From Streptomyces sp. T12 (GTDB lineage: Bacteria > Actinomycetota > Actinomycetes > Streptomycetales > Streptomycetaceae): 64,000 nucleotides of DNA. The notes under the pieces were generated by a model. It had not been told where the DNA came from and did no database searches. It worked only from the letters and a program-made list of their open reading frames with translations. The position numbers and the translations under genes were made by a program. Every line of letters begins with the position of its first letter. Position 1 is the stretch's first letter. Shown here one piece after another: positions 32,589-41,457 of this stretch. The stretch spans positions 4,712,001-4,776,000 of the forward strand of contig NZ_CP117866.1 in NCBI RefSeq assembly GCF_028736035.1, read 5' to 3'.

Positions 32589-33107
32589 ATGGAGATCACC
32601 ATCAGAGAAGCCGGGCCCGACGACATCCCCGCGATACTCGGCATGCTCGACAGCTGTGTGGAGTGGCTGGTCGCCCAGGGGCGCCCGGGTCAGTGGGGGA
32701 CGAAGCCTCTGTCGGAGAACTCGAAGGTGGCGGAATCGGTCGCCCGGGACATGGAGGTGGGCAGCGCGTTCATCGCCGAGGTCGACGGCGTGCCGGCCGC
32801 CACCCTCACCCTCACCGACGCGCCCGGTGCCTACCTGGCCCATCTCCCGCCGCCCGGCGAGCCCGAGCGCTACATCCACTGGCTCGCCTCCGACCGCCGC
32901 TTCAAGGGGCACGGCGTGGGCAGCGCCCTGCTCGCGCACGCCGCCGAGGAGACCCGGCGCGCGGGCCTCTCGCTGCTGCGGGTGGACTGCTACGCGGGCG
33001 ACGACGGCGGGCTCGTCCGCTACTACGAGAGCAACGGCTTCGTCCGCACCGAGACCTACGAGGGGAAGGACGACTGGCCGGGTCAGGTGCTGGCCCGGAG
33101 GGTTTAG
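32589..33107 (+). CDS. GNAT family N-acetyltransferase
   Basis: 172 residues. Starts EITIREAGPDDIPAILGMLD as GNATs do. The acetyl-CoA loop is RRFKGHGVGSALLAHAAEE (motif A, R-x-x-G-x-G), and the C-terminal YYESNGFVRTETY with Tyr is the usual catalytic-region strand-helix. The substrate is not visible. Divergent from thpR across 26 bp, so likely leaderless or with a very short leader. No partner gene. Confidence 0.92.
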   Translation: MEITIREAGPDDIPAILGMLDSCVEWLVAQGRPGQWGTKPLSENSKVAESVARDMEVGSAFIAEVDGVPAATLTLTDAPGAYLAHLPPPGEPERYIHWLASDRRFKGHGVGSALLAHAAEETRRAGLSLLRVDCYAGDDGGLVRYYESNGFVRTETYEGKDDWPGQVLARRV

Positions 33108-33149
33108 TCGCCTTGGTGCCGTGAGCGTGACCATGGCCACATGTGACCC

Positions 33150-33182
33150 GGTCACCGTGCGTATCGTTGTACTGCGCGGCTG
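33150..33182 (+). promoter_or_regulatory. Conserved promoter block of Uma2 gene 2
   Basis: Near-identical to 27261-27293: GGTCACCGTGCGTATCGTT then GTACTGCGCGGCTG, followed in both copies by the ribosome site CCGGGGAGGAGCGCCA. Confidence 0.6.
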
Positions 33183-33218
33183 TCCGTGACCGAGCGGCGG
33201 CCGGGGAGGAGCGCCACG

Positions 33219-33806
33219 ATGACCGTCATTGAAGACAGGATCGCGATGGCCGAGAGCGACACACGCTGGCTCGACGAGATGTTCGAGCGGCTCGAGAAGA
33301 TGCCCGTCCCCGAGGGATACAAGGTCGAGATCGTCGAGGGGACCATCTACATGTCGCCGCAGCGGGACATCCACTGGGAGACCATTCGCAGGATCGTCCG
33401 GGCCCTTGAAGACGCGTTCGGCATGGACGTCAAGGTGCTCTCGGACGTCCGCATCGACTTCCCCGGCCACAAGAACGGTCTCGCCCCGGACGTGGCGAAA
33501 CTGCGCGACGGTGCCCAGAAGAACTCCGAAGGCGGCTGGCGCTACGAAGATGTGGAGTTCATCGCCGAGGTCATCTCCAAAGACACGGCGAAGAACGACT
33601 ACGGCCCCAAGAAGACCGCATACGCCCTCGCCGAAGTCCCCGTCTACCTCATCGCCGACCCTTACACCGGCAAGTGCCGCCTGTTCACCCAGCCCAAGGA
33701 CGGCGACTACGTGAGCGACACGTCCATCACCTACGGCGGGGACGTCGACATGACCACCGCCCACCTCGGCCTCGTCCTCAAGACCGACCAGCTCCCCCGC
33801 GACTGA
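33219..33806 (+). CDS. Uma2 family (DUF820) PD-(D/E)XK endonuclease-like protein, copy 2
   Basis: 195 residues. Same layout as copy 1 with a more canonical core: KMPVPEGYKVEIVEGTIYMS, SPQRDIHWETIRRIVRALED, Asp in GLAPDVAKLRDGA, Glu in VEFIAEVISKDTAKNDYGP, Lys in KKTAYALAEVPVYLIADPYT. It shares promoter and ribosome site with copy 1. Streptomyces have many Uma2 genes of unknown role. Convergent with the MFS gene 15 bp downstream. Confidence 0.92.
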   Translation: MTVIEDRIAMAESDTRWLDEMFERLEKMPVPEGYKVEIVEGTIYMSPQRDIHWETIRRIVRALEDAFGMDVKVLSDVRIDFPGHKNGLAPDVAKLRDGAQKNSEGGWRYEDVEFIAEVISKDTAKNDYGPKKTAYALAEVPVYLIADPYTGKCRLFTQPKDGDYVSDTSITYGGDVDMTTAHLGLVLKTDQLPRD

Positions 33807-33821
33807 CGCGGACCTCCGCCC

Positions 33822-35177
33822 CTACGCCACCGTCGCCAACTGCTCCTGCTCACGCGGCACGAACCGCACCTGCGGATGGCCGTGGTTCCAGCCGACCGAG
33901 AGCCTGAGGCCGCCCACCCGGGCCAGGACCAGGGCGATGGTGACGGCCGCGGCGGCGGTGATCGCGCCGCCCACCGCCAGGCCCGCCCGGACGCCGTACG
34001 CGTCCGTGATCCAGCCGGCGATCGGTGCGCCCAGCGGTGCGCCGCCCATGAACACCATCATGTACAGGGCCATCACCCTGCCGCGCATGCTCGGGTCGGT
34101 GGACATCTGGATGCTGCTGTTGGCGGTGACGTTCACCGTCATGCCGAACATGCCGATGGGGACCATGAGCAGCGCGAACAGCCACAGGGAGGGGGCGAGA
34201 GCGGCCACCATCTCCATGGCGCCGAAGGCCACCGCCCCCGCGATCAGCACCCGCATCCGGGCCGTACCGCGCCGGGCCGCGAGCAGGGCGCCTGCCAGGG
34301 AGCCCACCGCCATCAGCGTGTTGAAGAGGCTGTAGGAGCCGGCGCCCGCGCGGAAGACGTCGTCGGCGAAGGCCGACAGATAGACGGGGAAGTTGAAGCC
34401 GAAGGTGCTGACGAACCCGGCGAGGGCGATGGTCCAGATCAGCTCCGGGCGCCCGGCGACATACCGCAGCCCCTCTCGCATCTGCCCCTTGCCCCGCGGG
34501 GCCCGCTCGACGACGTACAGCTCACGCGCCCGCATCAGCAGCAGTCCGGTGATGGGCGCGACGAAGGACAGGCCGTTGGCGAGGAACGCCCAGCCCGTGC
34601 CGACACCGGTGATCATCAGGCCGGCGACGGCGGGGCCGACCAGGCGGGCGGACTGGAAGTTCGCCGAGTTGAGGCTCACCGCGTTCTGGAGCTGGTCGGG
34701 GCCGACCATCTCGGAGACGAAGGACTGGCGGGCCGGGTTGTCGACGACCGTGGCGAGGCCTACGGCGAAGGCGGCGAGGTAGACGTGCCAGACCTGGACG
34801 TGTCCGGTGAGGGTGAGGACGGCGAGCGCGATACCGGTGAGGGCCATCGACGTCTGTGTGACGAGCAGCGTGCGGCGCTTGGGCAGCCGGTCGACGAGGA
34901 CGCCGCCGTAGAGGCCGAAGAGCAGCATCGGCAGGAACTGCAGGGCCGTCGTGATGCCGACGGCGGTGGCGGAGCCGGTGAGGCTGAGCACCAGCCAGTC
35001 CTGGGCGATGCGCTGCATCCAGGTGCCGGTGTTGGAGACGACCTGGCCGAGGAAGAACAGGCGGTAGTTCCTGACCTTCAGCGAGCTGAACATCGAGGAC
35101 TTGCGGGTCTTGGAAACGGATATGGGGTCGTAGGTGCCTGGTGCGGGGGCGGAAGCTGCTCCGGATCCCGTACTCAA
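33822..35177 (-). CDS. MFS transporter (DHA3-like exporter)
   Basis: 451 residues, 12 TM, MFS_3/enterobactin-exporter class. Signature loop after TM2: YGGVLVDRLPKRRTLLVTQT; ATVVDNPARQSFVSEMVGPD and NAVSLNSANFQSARLVGPAV are typical of this subclass. It starts at TTG 35177 with GGAGG 11 nt upstream; the next ATG (residue 29) would lose the conserved cytosolic head. The MarR gene is 28 bp upstream on the same strand, so they form an operon, a standard drug-exporter plus MarR arrangement. Exported compound unknown. Confidence 0.93.
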   Translation of the reverse strand: MSTGSGAASAPAPGTYDPISVSKTRKSSMFSSLKVRNYRLFFLGQVVSNTGTWMQRIAQDWLVLSLTGSATAVGITTALQFLPMLLFGLYGGVLVDRLPKRRTLLVTQTSMALTGIALAVLTLTGHVQVWHVYLAAFAVGLATVVDNPARQSFVSEMVGPDQLQNAVSLNSANFQSARLVGPAVAGLMITGVGTGWAFLANGLSFVAPITGLLLMRARELYVVERAPRGKGQMREGLRYVAGRPELIWTIALAGFVSTFGFNFPVYLSAFADDVFRAGAGSYSLFNTLMAVGSLAGALLAARRGTARMRVLIAGAVAFGAMEMVAALAPSLWLFALLMVPIGMFGMTVNVTANSSIQMSTDPSMRGRVMALYMMVFMGGAPLGAPIAGWITDAYGVRAGLAVGGAITAAAAVTIALVLARVGGLRLSVGWNHGHPQVRFVPREQEQLATVA

Positions 35178-35205
35178 TGGGGGTTCGCCTCCTCGCGAAG
35201 ATGGC

Positions 35206-35655
35206 TTACAGGTGTGCGAGCTTCTCCAGCACGGGGGCGGCGGCGCGCAGTTTCGCCCACTCGTCCTCGTCGAGGCCCTCGACCAGGGCGGCCAGGAAGG
35301 CGTTGCGCTTGCGGCGGCTCTCCTCGAGCATCGCCTCGGCCTGCTCGGTCTTCGTGACGACCTTCTGGCGCCGGTCCTCCGGATGCGGCTCCAGACGGAC
35401 CAGTCCCTTGGCCTCCAGCAGGGCGACGATGCGGGTCATCGACGGCGGCTGGACGTGCTCCTTGCGGGCGAGCTCACCTGGGGTGGCCTTGCCGCAGAGG
35501 GAGAGGGTGCCCAGCACCGACATCTCGGTGGGGCTCAGCGACTCGTCGACCCGCTGGTGCTTGAGCCGGCGTGACAGTCGCATCACGGCGGAACGCAGAG
35601 AGTTCACGGCGGCAGCGTCGTCGCCATGGGTAAGGTCCGACATGTTCTTTAGCAT
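35206..35655 (-). CDS. MarR family transcriptional regulator
   Basis: 149 residues. Winged helix at residues about 40-105: LSPTEMSVLGTLSLCGKATP, GELARKEHVQPPSMTRIVAL, LEAKGLVRLEPHPEDRRQKV (the wing with DxR). Flanked by dimerisation helices. ATG 35655 (AGGG upstream) or ATG 35643 are both possible. It precedes the MFS gene and most likely represses the operon through the TTAG...CTAA site that overlaps its own start. Confidence 0.94.
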   Translation of the reverse strand: MLKNMSDLTHGDDAAAVNSLRSAVMRLSRRLKHQRVDESLSPTEMSVLGTLSLCGKATPGELARKEHVQPPSMTRIVALLEAKGLVRLEPHPEDRRQKVVTKTEQAEAMLEESRRKRNAFLAALVEGLDEDEWAKLRAAAPVLEKLAHL

Positions 35656-35674
35656 AACTCATTACCCTGACTAA
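35649..35674. promoter_or_regulatory. Probable MarR operator
   Basis: AT-rich element with outer arms TTAG and CTAA at 35649-35652 and 35671-35674, containing near-symmetric inner bases. It overlaps the start of the MarR gene, as expected for autorepression. Symmetry is imperfect. Confidence 0.4.
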
Positions 35675-35756
35675 AGACCACTAGGTTCAGTATCACCCAT
35701 CCGGGTGATCCCGCGGCGGAACGTGACACGGCGGACCGGCGGGTGCCGTAACCCTC

Positions 35757-35945
35757 GTGTCCATGGGGACCAGCGTGCTCAGCCTGCGGATAGACCACGA
35801 GCTGCTCGAACGACTCCGGGAGCACGCGGCAAAAAGAGGAATGAGCGTCCAGGACTACGTCGTCCGGACGCTCATCCGCGATGACTTCGACGAGCGGTTC
35901 CAGTCCGCGGTCGAGGAGACCGAGAAGTTCTACGGGCTTACGTGA
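35757..35945 (+). CDS. Small ribbon-helix-helix DNA-binding protein
   Basis: 62 residues (GTG 35757; ATG 35763 possible). VLSLRIDHELLERLREHAAK and RGMSVQDYVVRTLIRDDFDE give the beta strand and two helices of an RHH/CopG repressor. Such proteins act as antitoxins or small regulators; no toxin gene lies beside it. Its last 8 bp overlap the end of the convergent permease gene. Confidence 0.8.
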   Translation: MSMGTSVLSLRIDHELLERLREHAAKRGMSVQDYVVRTLIRDDFDERFQSAVEETEKFYGLT

Positions 35946-37389
35946 GACCCAGCGCCGGCATCAGGTAGTAGAAGCCGAACACCGCCGCCACGACGTACAT
36001 CGCGACCGGCACCTCGCGGCCCCGCCCGGCGGCCAGGCGCAGCACCGCGAAGGTGATGAAGCCCATGCCGATGCCATTGGTGATCGAGTAGGTGAACGGC
36101 ATCATCACCATCGTCACGAAGGCCGGGATCGCGACCGTGTAGTCGGCCCAGTCGATCTCCTTAACGGAGTTCGCCAGGATCAGGAAGCCGACCGCGAGCA
36201 GGGCCGGGGTGGCCGCCTGGGACGGGACCATCGTGGCGACGGGCGTCAGGAACAGCGCCACACCGAACAGGGCGCCGGTGACGACGTTCGCGAATCCGGT
36301 ACGGGCACCCTCGCCGACGCCGGCTGTGGACTCCACGAAGGCCGTGGTGGCCGAGGAGGAGCTGGCGCCGCCCGCGGCGACGGCGAGGCCGTCGACGAAC
36401 AGGACCTTGTTGATGCCGGGCATCTGGCCCTGGGCGTCGGTCAGCTTGGCCTCGTCGCTGACGCCCATGATCGTGCCCATGGCGTCGAAGAAGCAGGACA
36501 GCAGGACGGTGAAGACGAAGAGGACGCCGGTCAGCGCGCCGACCTTCTCGAAGCCGCCGAACAGGCTGACCTGGCCGATCAGGCCGAAGTCGGGGCTGGC
36601 GACGGGGTTGCCGGGCCACTTGGGGGTCGTCAGGCCCCAGGACGGCACGTTCGCGACCGCGTCTATGAATACGGCGAGCACGGTCATCGTGACGATGGAG
36701 ATGAGGATCGCGCCGGAGACCTTGCGCACGATCAGTGCGAGGGTGAGCAGCGCGCCGAGGACGAAGACCAGGACCGGCCAGCCGTTGAGGTGACCGTCGC
36801 CGCCCAGCTGGAGGGGCACGGTCGTCTGGGCGGCGTCCGGGATGCGGGAGACGAAGCCGGAGTCGACGAGGCCGATCAGCATGATGAACAGGCCGATGCC
36901 GATGGAGATGGCCTTGCGCAGGCTGTAGGGCACGGCGTTCATGACGCGCTCGCGCAGACCGGTGGCGACCAGCAGCATGACCACGAAGCCCGCGAGCACC
37001 ACCATGCCCATGGCGTCCGGCCAGGACATCCGCGGCGCGAGCTGGAGCGCGACGACCGAGTTCACGCCCAGACCGGCGGCGAGCGCGATCGGCACGTTGC
37101 CGATGACGCCCATCAGCAGCGTGGTGAACGCCGCTGTCAGGGCCGTGGCGGTGACCAGCTGGCCGTTGTCCAGCTGATTGCCGTACATGTCCTTCGCGCT
37201 GCCGAGGATGATCGGGTTCAGCACGATGATGTAGGCCATCGCGAAGAAGGTGGCGAGACCGCCGCGGATTTCACGGGGCAGCGTGCTGCCGCGTTCGGAG
37301 ATCTTGAAGAAGCGGTCGAGTGCGCCGTATGCGGGGCCGGCTCCCGGCTGTTCAGGGGCGGGGACCTTGGCGGGGGCCGAGGAGGGCAT
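35938..37389 (-). CDS. NCS2 family purine permease (guanine/hypoxanthine type)
   Basis: 483 residues, 14 TM segments. The AzgA/PbuG-like subgroup is indicated by STLPREIRGGLATFFAMAYI, IVLNPIILGSAKD, NVPIALAAGLGVNSVVA, SFFDAMGTIMGVSDEAKL-like CFFDAMGTIMGVSDEAKLTD and GGASSSSATTAFVESTAGVG (the TM loop with the substrate-binding Glu). It imports purine bases by proton symport. Residue LP at the C-terminus (YYLMPALGLT) is typical. Monocistronic. Confidence 0.94.
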   Translation of the reverse strand: MPSSAPAKVPAPEQPGAGPAYGALDRFFKISERGSTLPREIRGGLATFFAMAYIIVLNPIILGSAKDMYGNQLDNGQLVTATALTAAFTTLLMGVIGNVPIALAAGLGVNSVVALQLAPRMSWPDAMGMVVLAGFVVMLLVATGLRERVMNAVPYSLRKAISIGIGLFIMLIGLVDSGFVSRIPDAAQTTVPLQLGGDGHLNGWPVLVFVLGALLTLALIVRKVSGAILISIVTMTVLAVFIDAVANVPSWGLTTPKWPGNPVASPDFGLIGQVSLFGGFEKVGALTGVLFVFTVLLSCFFDAMGTIMGVSDEAKLTDAQGQMPGINKVLFVDGLAVAAGGASSSSATTAFVESTAGVGEGARTGFANVVTGALFGVALFLTPVATMVPSQAATPALLAVGFLILANSVKEIDWADYTVAIPAFVTMVMMPFTYSITNGIGMGFITFAVLRLAAGRGREVPVAMYVVAAVFGFYYLMPALGLT

Positions 37390-37507
37390 GTGTTCGGTGT
37401 TTCCTACGAAGAGAAGTGGTCAGACACAAACCGTTTCAGTATGAACATATAAGGACTGGATCGGCCATCTCCGCGCGTAGATCTGATCGCCTCGTAAGCT
37501 GTCCTCC

Positions 37508-37804
37508 ATGGCCGCATTCTTTTCGGGATCCCCCAAGCATGAGGCGCCGGAGCCCCTGGAAGGGCCCGTGGTCGCCACCATCACCGGCGGCACGATCATC
37601 TGGTTCGTCCTCTTCGTCGTTCAGCTGCCGTTCTACGGCTGGTTCGACGACCACGGCCACACCCGGTGGGTGTGGACCTGCCTGGCCGGCGGGGGCCTCG
37701 GGCTCATCGGCATCTGGTACGTCCGCAGGCGTGACGCGGCGATCAAGCGGGCGGCGGCCGCCGCGGAACCCCGGGAAACCACCGGCGAACCCCAGTCGTC
37801 CTGA
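37508..37804 (+). CDS. DUF2530 membrane protein
   Basis: 98 residues, two TM helices: TIIWFVLFVVQLPFYGWFDD and WTCLAGGGLGLIGIWYVRRR. Head and spacing match the actinobacterial DUF2530 family, of unknown function and commonly near this purine permease. Start ATG 37508, weak RBS. Cytosolic Ala/Arg-rich tail. Confidence 0.85.
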   Translation: MAAFFSGSPKHEAPEPLEGPVVATITGGTIIWFVLFVVQLPFYGWFDDHGHTRWVWTCLAGGGLGLIGIWYVRRRDAAIKRAAAAAEPRETTGEPQSS

Positions 37805-37907
37805 GGTGCCGCCCCTACAACCACGGCACGACGCGCCGTCCTCCCCAGGTCGGAACTTCCGGTCACTCGGCGGGTGAAGCCGTAAATCCGCACGTACCGT
37901 CGAATGC

Positions 37908-40304
37908 ATGACGCATACCGACGCGGGCGCCGAAGTGGACAACCCTGTGCACCCCGCCCCCGCCCCGGTGGCGACGGGCGGGCTCACCGCGGCCGAGGTG
38001 GCCGAGCGAGTGGCGCGGGGGCAGGTCAACGACGTGCCGGTGCGCAGCAGCCGGTCCATGGCCGACATCGTCCGCGCCAACATCTTCACCCGTTTCAACG
38101 CCATCATCGGCGTGCTCTGGATGATCATGCTGGGCGTGGCGCCGATCCAGGACAGCCTGTTCGGCTTCGTGATCCTCGCCAACACCGGCATCGGGATCAT
38201 CCAGGAGTGGCGGGCGAAGAAGACCCTCGACTCGCTCGCCGTGATCGGTGAGGCGCGGCCCACCGTGCGGCGGGACGGGGCCGCCGCCGAGGTCAGCACC
38301 TCGGAGATCGTGCTGGACGACCTGATAGAGATCGGGCCGGGGGACAAGGCCGTCGTGGACGGGGTGTGCGTCGAGGCGGACGGGCTGGAGATCGACGAGT
38401 CGCTGCTCACCGGGGAGGCCGATCCGGTCGTCAAGCGGCCGGGGGATCGGGTGCTGTCGGGCAGTTTCGTCGTCGCCGGGGGCGGTGCCTTCCAGGCCAC
38501 CAAGGTCGGGCGCGAGGCCTACGCCGCCCAGCTCGCCGAGGAGGCCTCGCGGTTCACGCTGGTCCACTCCGAGCTGCGCTCCGGCATCTCCACCATCCTC
38601 AAGTACGTGACCTGGATGATGATCCCGGCCGCGATCGGCCTGATCATCACCCAGTTGGTCGCCAAGGACAACGAGCTCGACGACTCGATCGCCCGGACCG
38701 TCGGCGGCATCGTCCCCATGGTCCCGGAGGGCCTCGTGCTCCTCACCTCGGTCGCCTTCGCCATCGGCGTCATCCGGCTCGGCCGCCAGCAGTGCCTGGT
38801 CCAGGAACTCCCCGCCATCGAGGGCCTCGCCCGCGTCGACACCGTCTGCCTCGACAAGACCGGCACCCTCACCGAGGGCGGCATGGACGTCACCGAGCTG
38901 CGGCCCCTGGGCGGCAGCGACGAGGAGTACATACGGAAGGTGCTGGGCGCCCTCGGCGAGTCCGACCCCCGCCCGAACGCGTCCCTCCAGGCCGTCATCG
39001 ACGCCTACCCCGACGCCGAGGACTGGCGCTGCACCGAGTCCCTGCCCTTCTCCTCCGCCCGCAAGTACAGCGGCGCCACGTTCAGCGAGGGCAACTGCGA
39101 GGCCAGTACATGGCTGCTGGGCGCCCCCGACGTGCTCCTGCCCACCGACGACCCGGCCCTGGCCGAAACCGATCGGCTGAACGAACAGGGACTACGGGTC
39201 CTGCTGCTCGCCCGCGCCGGCCGCGACCTCGACGATCCCGACGTCGCGGACGGCGCCAAGCCCGCCGCCCTCGTCGTACTGGAACAGCGGCTGCGGCCCG
39301 ACGCCGCCGACACCCTGCGCTACTTCGCCGAGCAGAACGTCCGCGCCAAGGTGATCTCCGGGGACAACGCCGTGTCCGTGGGGGCGGTCGCGAACAAGCT
39401 CGGGCTGAGCGGTACGACGGTCGATGCGCGCCGGCTCCCCCAGGACAAGGACGACATGGCGACGGCCCTCGACGACGCCACGGTGTTCGGACGGGTCACC
39501 CCGCAGCAGAAGCGGGACATGGTGGGCGCGCTCCAGTCCCACGGGCACACCGTCGCCATGACCGGCGACGGCGTGAACGACGTCCTGGCCCTGAAGGACG
39601 CCGACATCGGCGTGGCGATGGGTTCGGGCTCGGAGGCGACCCGGGCGGTCGCTCAGATCGTGCTGCTCAACAACAGCTTCGCGACGCTGCCGTCGGTGGT
39701 CGCCGAGGGGCGGCGGGTGATCGGCAACATCACGCGGGTCGCGACGCTGTTCCTGGTGAAGACCGTCTACTCGGTGCTGCTGGCGCTGATGGTGGTGTTC
39801 TGGCAGGTGGAGTACCCCTTCCTGCCCCGCCATCTGACCCTGCTCTCCACCCTCACCATCGGCGTCCCGGCCTTCTTCCTGGCCCTCGCGCCCAACAGGG
39901 AACGCGCGCAACCCCATTTCGTACGGCGCGTCATGCGGTACTCGATCCCGGGCGGGCTGGTGGCCGCGGTGGCGACCTTCGCGACGTACCTGATCGCCCG
40001 GCACTACTACAGCGGGGCGGACGCGCTGGACGCGGAGACCAGCGTCGCCACGCTGACGCTGTTCCTGATCTCGATGTGGGTCCTGGCCATCATCGCCCGG
40101 CCGTACACGTGGTGGCGGGTCACGCTCGTGGCCGCGATGGGCCTCGGGTTCCTGCTGGTGCTGGTCGTGCCATGGCTGCAGGAGTTCTTCGCGCTGCGGC
40201 TCGTCGGGGTGACGATGCCGTGGATCGCGGTGGGGATCGCGGGGGTGGCGGCGGTCGCCCTGGAGTTCACGTGGAAGTGGGTCGACCGCCGTTTCCCGGC
40301 GTAG
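37908..40304 (+). CDS. P-type cation-translocating ATPase (CtpE-like)
   Basis: 798 residues. Actuator loop LLTGEADPV (TGE at 168-170), phosphorylation site DKTGT (Asp 316), hinge TGDGVND (552-558). The M4 motif IVPMVPEGLVLLTSVAFAIG has a PEGL-type ion-binding segment like the mycobacterial Ca2+ transporter CtpE, rather than heavy-metal CPC or K+/Mg2+ types, and there is no N-terminal metal-binding domain. About ten TM helices. By analogy it imports or exports a divalent cation, likely Ca2+. Monocistronic. The N-terminus has a Pro-rich disordered tail. Confidence 0.93.
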   Translation: MTHTDAGAEVDNPVHPAPAPVATGGLTAAEVAERVARGQVNDVPVRSSRSMADIVRANIFTRFNAIIGVLWMIMLGVAPIQDSLFGFVILANTGIGIIQEWRAKKTLDSLAVIGEARPTVRRDGAAAEVSTSEIVLDDLIEIGPGDKAVVDGVCVEADGLEIDESLLTGEADPVVKRPGDRVLSGSFVVAGGGAFQATKVGREAYAAQLAEEASRFTLVHSELRSGISTILKYVTWMMIPAAIGLIITQLVAKDNELDDSIARTVGGIVPMVPEGLVLLTSVAFAIGVIRLGRQQCLVQELPAIEGLARVDTVCLDKTGTLTEGGMDVTELRPLGGSDEEYIRKVLGALGESDPRPNASLQAVIDAYPDAEDWRCTESLPFSSARKYSGATFSEGNCEASTWLLGAPDVLLPTDDPALAETDRLNEQGLRVLLLARAGRDLDDPDVADGAKPAALVVLEQRLRPDAADTLRYFAEQNVRAKVISGDNAVSVGAVANKLGLSGTTVDARRLPQDKDDMATALDDATVFGRVTPQQKRDMVGALQSHGHTVAMTGDGVNDVLALKDADIGVAMGSGSEATRAVAQIVLLNNSFATLPSVVAEGRRVIGNITRVATLFLVKTVYSVLLALMVVFWQVEYPFLPRHLTLLSTLTIGVPAFFLALAPNRERAQPHFVRRVMRYSIPGGLVAAVATFATYLIARHYYSGADALDAETSVATLTLFLISMWVLAIIARPYTWWRVTLVAAMGLGFLLVLVVPWLQEFFALRLVGVTMPWIAVGIAGVAAVALEFTWKWVDRRFPA

Positions 40305-40317
40305 CCGCTGCGCTCGG

Positions 40318-41229
40318 CTACTGGACGTCGACGAAGTCGCCGGTCGCGTTGACCGCGGGGGTCGTCGTCGTGCCCGCGAAGGTGTAGCGGAAGTAGCCGT
40401 CCTCGGTGGCCTTGACCGTGGTCTTCAGGTCGCCCGTGGCGTTGGTCTTGATGGTCTTCACCGTGGTGTAGGTGTTGCTGTTCTTCTTACGGAACTGCAG
40501 GTTCACCGGCTGCTCGACGTAGCCGTTGTACGTGCCGCGGTCCCAGTTGGCGCGGGACAGCTTGCCGGTGACGGTGATGGTCCTGCCCTTCTTCACCGGC
40601 TCCGGCGAGGCGTTCACCGTCAGCTTGGAGAAGCGCTGCATCAGCGTGGTGCCGAGACCGCTCTGGCCCTTGTAGCCGACCTTGGTGATGTCGAAGGTCT
40701 CGCCCGCCGGGTCCTGGCCGTTGAAGGCGGTGGCCTCGGCCGCGGCCCGCCACGTCCCGGCGTCCGAGTTGAGCAGCTCGTGGTTGCCCGGGTAGACGTC
40801 GATGGTGCCCTTGCAGTTGGCGGTGGTCGCGGAGGTCGCGGTGCACTTGGCCGGCTTGTTGCCGTAGAGCATGTTGTCCGGCGCGGTGGCGGAGCCCCGG
40901 TAGACGAGGGGGTCGGTGATGAAGTCGGCGGCGGCGATGTTGACATCCTCGCCGTGGGTCAGCGTGTACGTCACCGTGGCCGCGACGTGCTCGGTCGTGC
41001 CGACCTTGATCGCCTTGGCGATCTTGAAGTTGGAGAAGGTGACGTTCAGGGCGTACGGCTTGCCCTCCTCGGCCGGGGCCCTGCCGGACGCGGCGTGGGC
41101 GGCCTGGCGGATCTTCGCGACGTCCGCGCGCTGGGCGGCGGCGGAGTCGTCGGCCTGTGCGGCCGGAACGGCGAGGGCGGAGAGGGCCAGGGCGCCGGAG
41201 ACGGCGGCCACGGTGGCTCTGATGCGCAT
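40318..41229 (-). CDS. Secreted tandem paralogue 1 with Ig-like C-terminal domain
   Basis: 303 residues. Signal peptide MRIRATVAAVSGALALSALA with cleavage near VPAAQA-D. A variable N-terminal domain (about 30-195) includes the conserved piece CTATSATTANCKGTIDVYP (two Cys, likely disulphide). A conserved C-terminal beta domain (about 201-303) starts SKLTVNASPEPVKKGRTITV and ends YFRYTFAGTTTTPAVNATGD. The last 103 residues match paralogues 2 and 3 very closely. No membrane anchor. Homologues are annotated as calcium-binding or hypothetical in Streptomyces; the role is unknown. Own promoter with the conserved upstream block at 41295. Confidence 0.85.
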   Translation of the reverse strand: MRIRATVAAVSGALALSALAVPAAQADDSAAAQRADVAKIRQAAHAASGRAPAEEGKPYALNVTFSNFKIAKAIKVGTTEHVAATVTYTLTHGEDVNIAAADFITDPLVYRGSATAPDNMLYGNKPAKCTATSATTANCKGTIDVYPGNHELLNSDAGTWRAAAEATAFNGQDPAGETFDITKVGYKGQSGLGTTLMQRFSKLTVNASPEPVKKGRTITVTGKLSRANWDRGTYNGYVEQPVNLQFRKKNSNTYTTVKTIKTNATGDLKTTVKATEDGYFRYTFAGTTTTPAVNATGDFVDVQ

Positions 41230-41294
41230 GCGTTCCCCTGGTACGGAAAGGGGCCCCGCTGGTCGTCGTTCCGTGCACTGCCGGTCACGTCGGG

Positions 41295-41335
41295 GCCCGA
41301 GTGATCGTGGGGCCTGTTGACCCATGTGATCAGAT
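41295..41335. promoter_or_regulatory. Conserved upstream block of secreted paralogue 1
   Basis: Shared with 43376-43419 in front of paralogue 3. Common plus-strand words are CCCGAGTGATC, GCCTGTTG and TGATCAGAT in the same order and spacing, about 65 bp upstream of the start codon in each case. Suggests a common promoter or regulator site. Confidence 0.5.
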
Positions 41336-41373
41336 AGGCGACGGGGGTGGCCGGTTGTGTCGTCGGCGAGGAA

Positions 41374-41397
41374 AGTTCGTGAGCTTCGTCACGAACT
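41374..41397. terminator. Inverted repeat between paralogues 1 and 2
   Basis: AGTTCGTGA-GCTTCG-TCACGAACT, perfect 9-bp arms. A third AGTTCGTGA occurs at 41415-41423. Terminator of paralogue 2, or an operator for paralogue 1; the extra half-site favours regulation. Confidence 0.45.
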
Positions 41398-41457
41398 CCC
41401 AGTGGAAGCAGGGGAGTTCGTGACGCATGCCCTATTTCTCTCTTACTGCCCTGCTAT

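Noticed and set aside
35881..37452. Plus-strand frame of 523 residues opposite the purine permease
   Set aside because: Antisense shadow, full of Gln, His, Asp and Gly; the minus strand has all permease helices.
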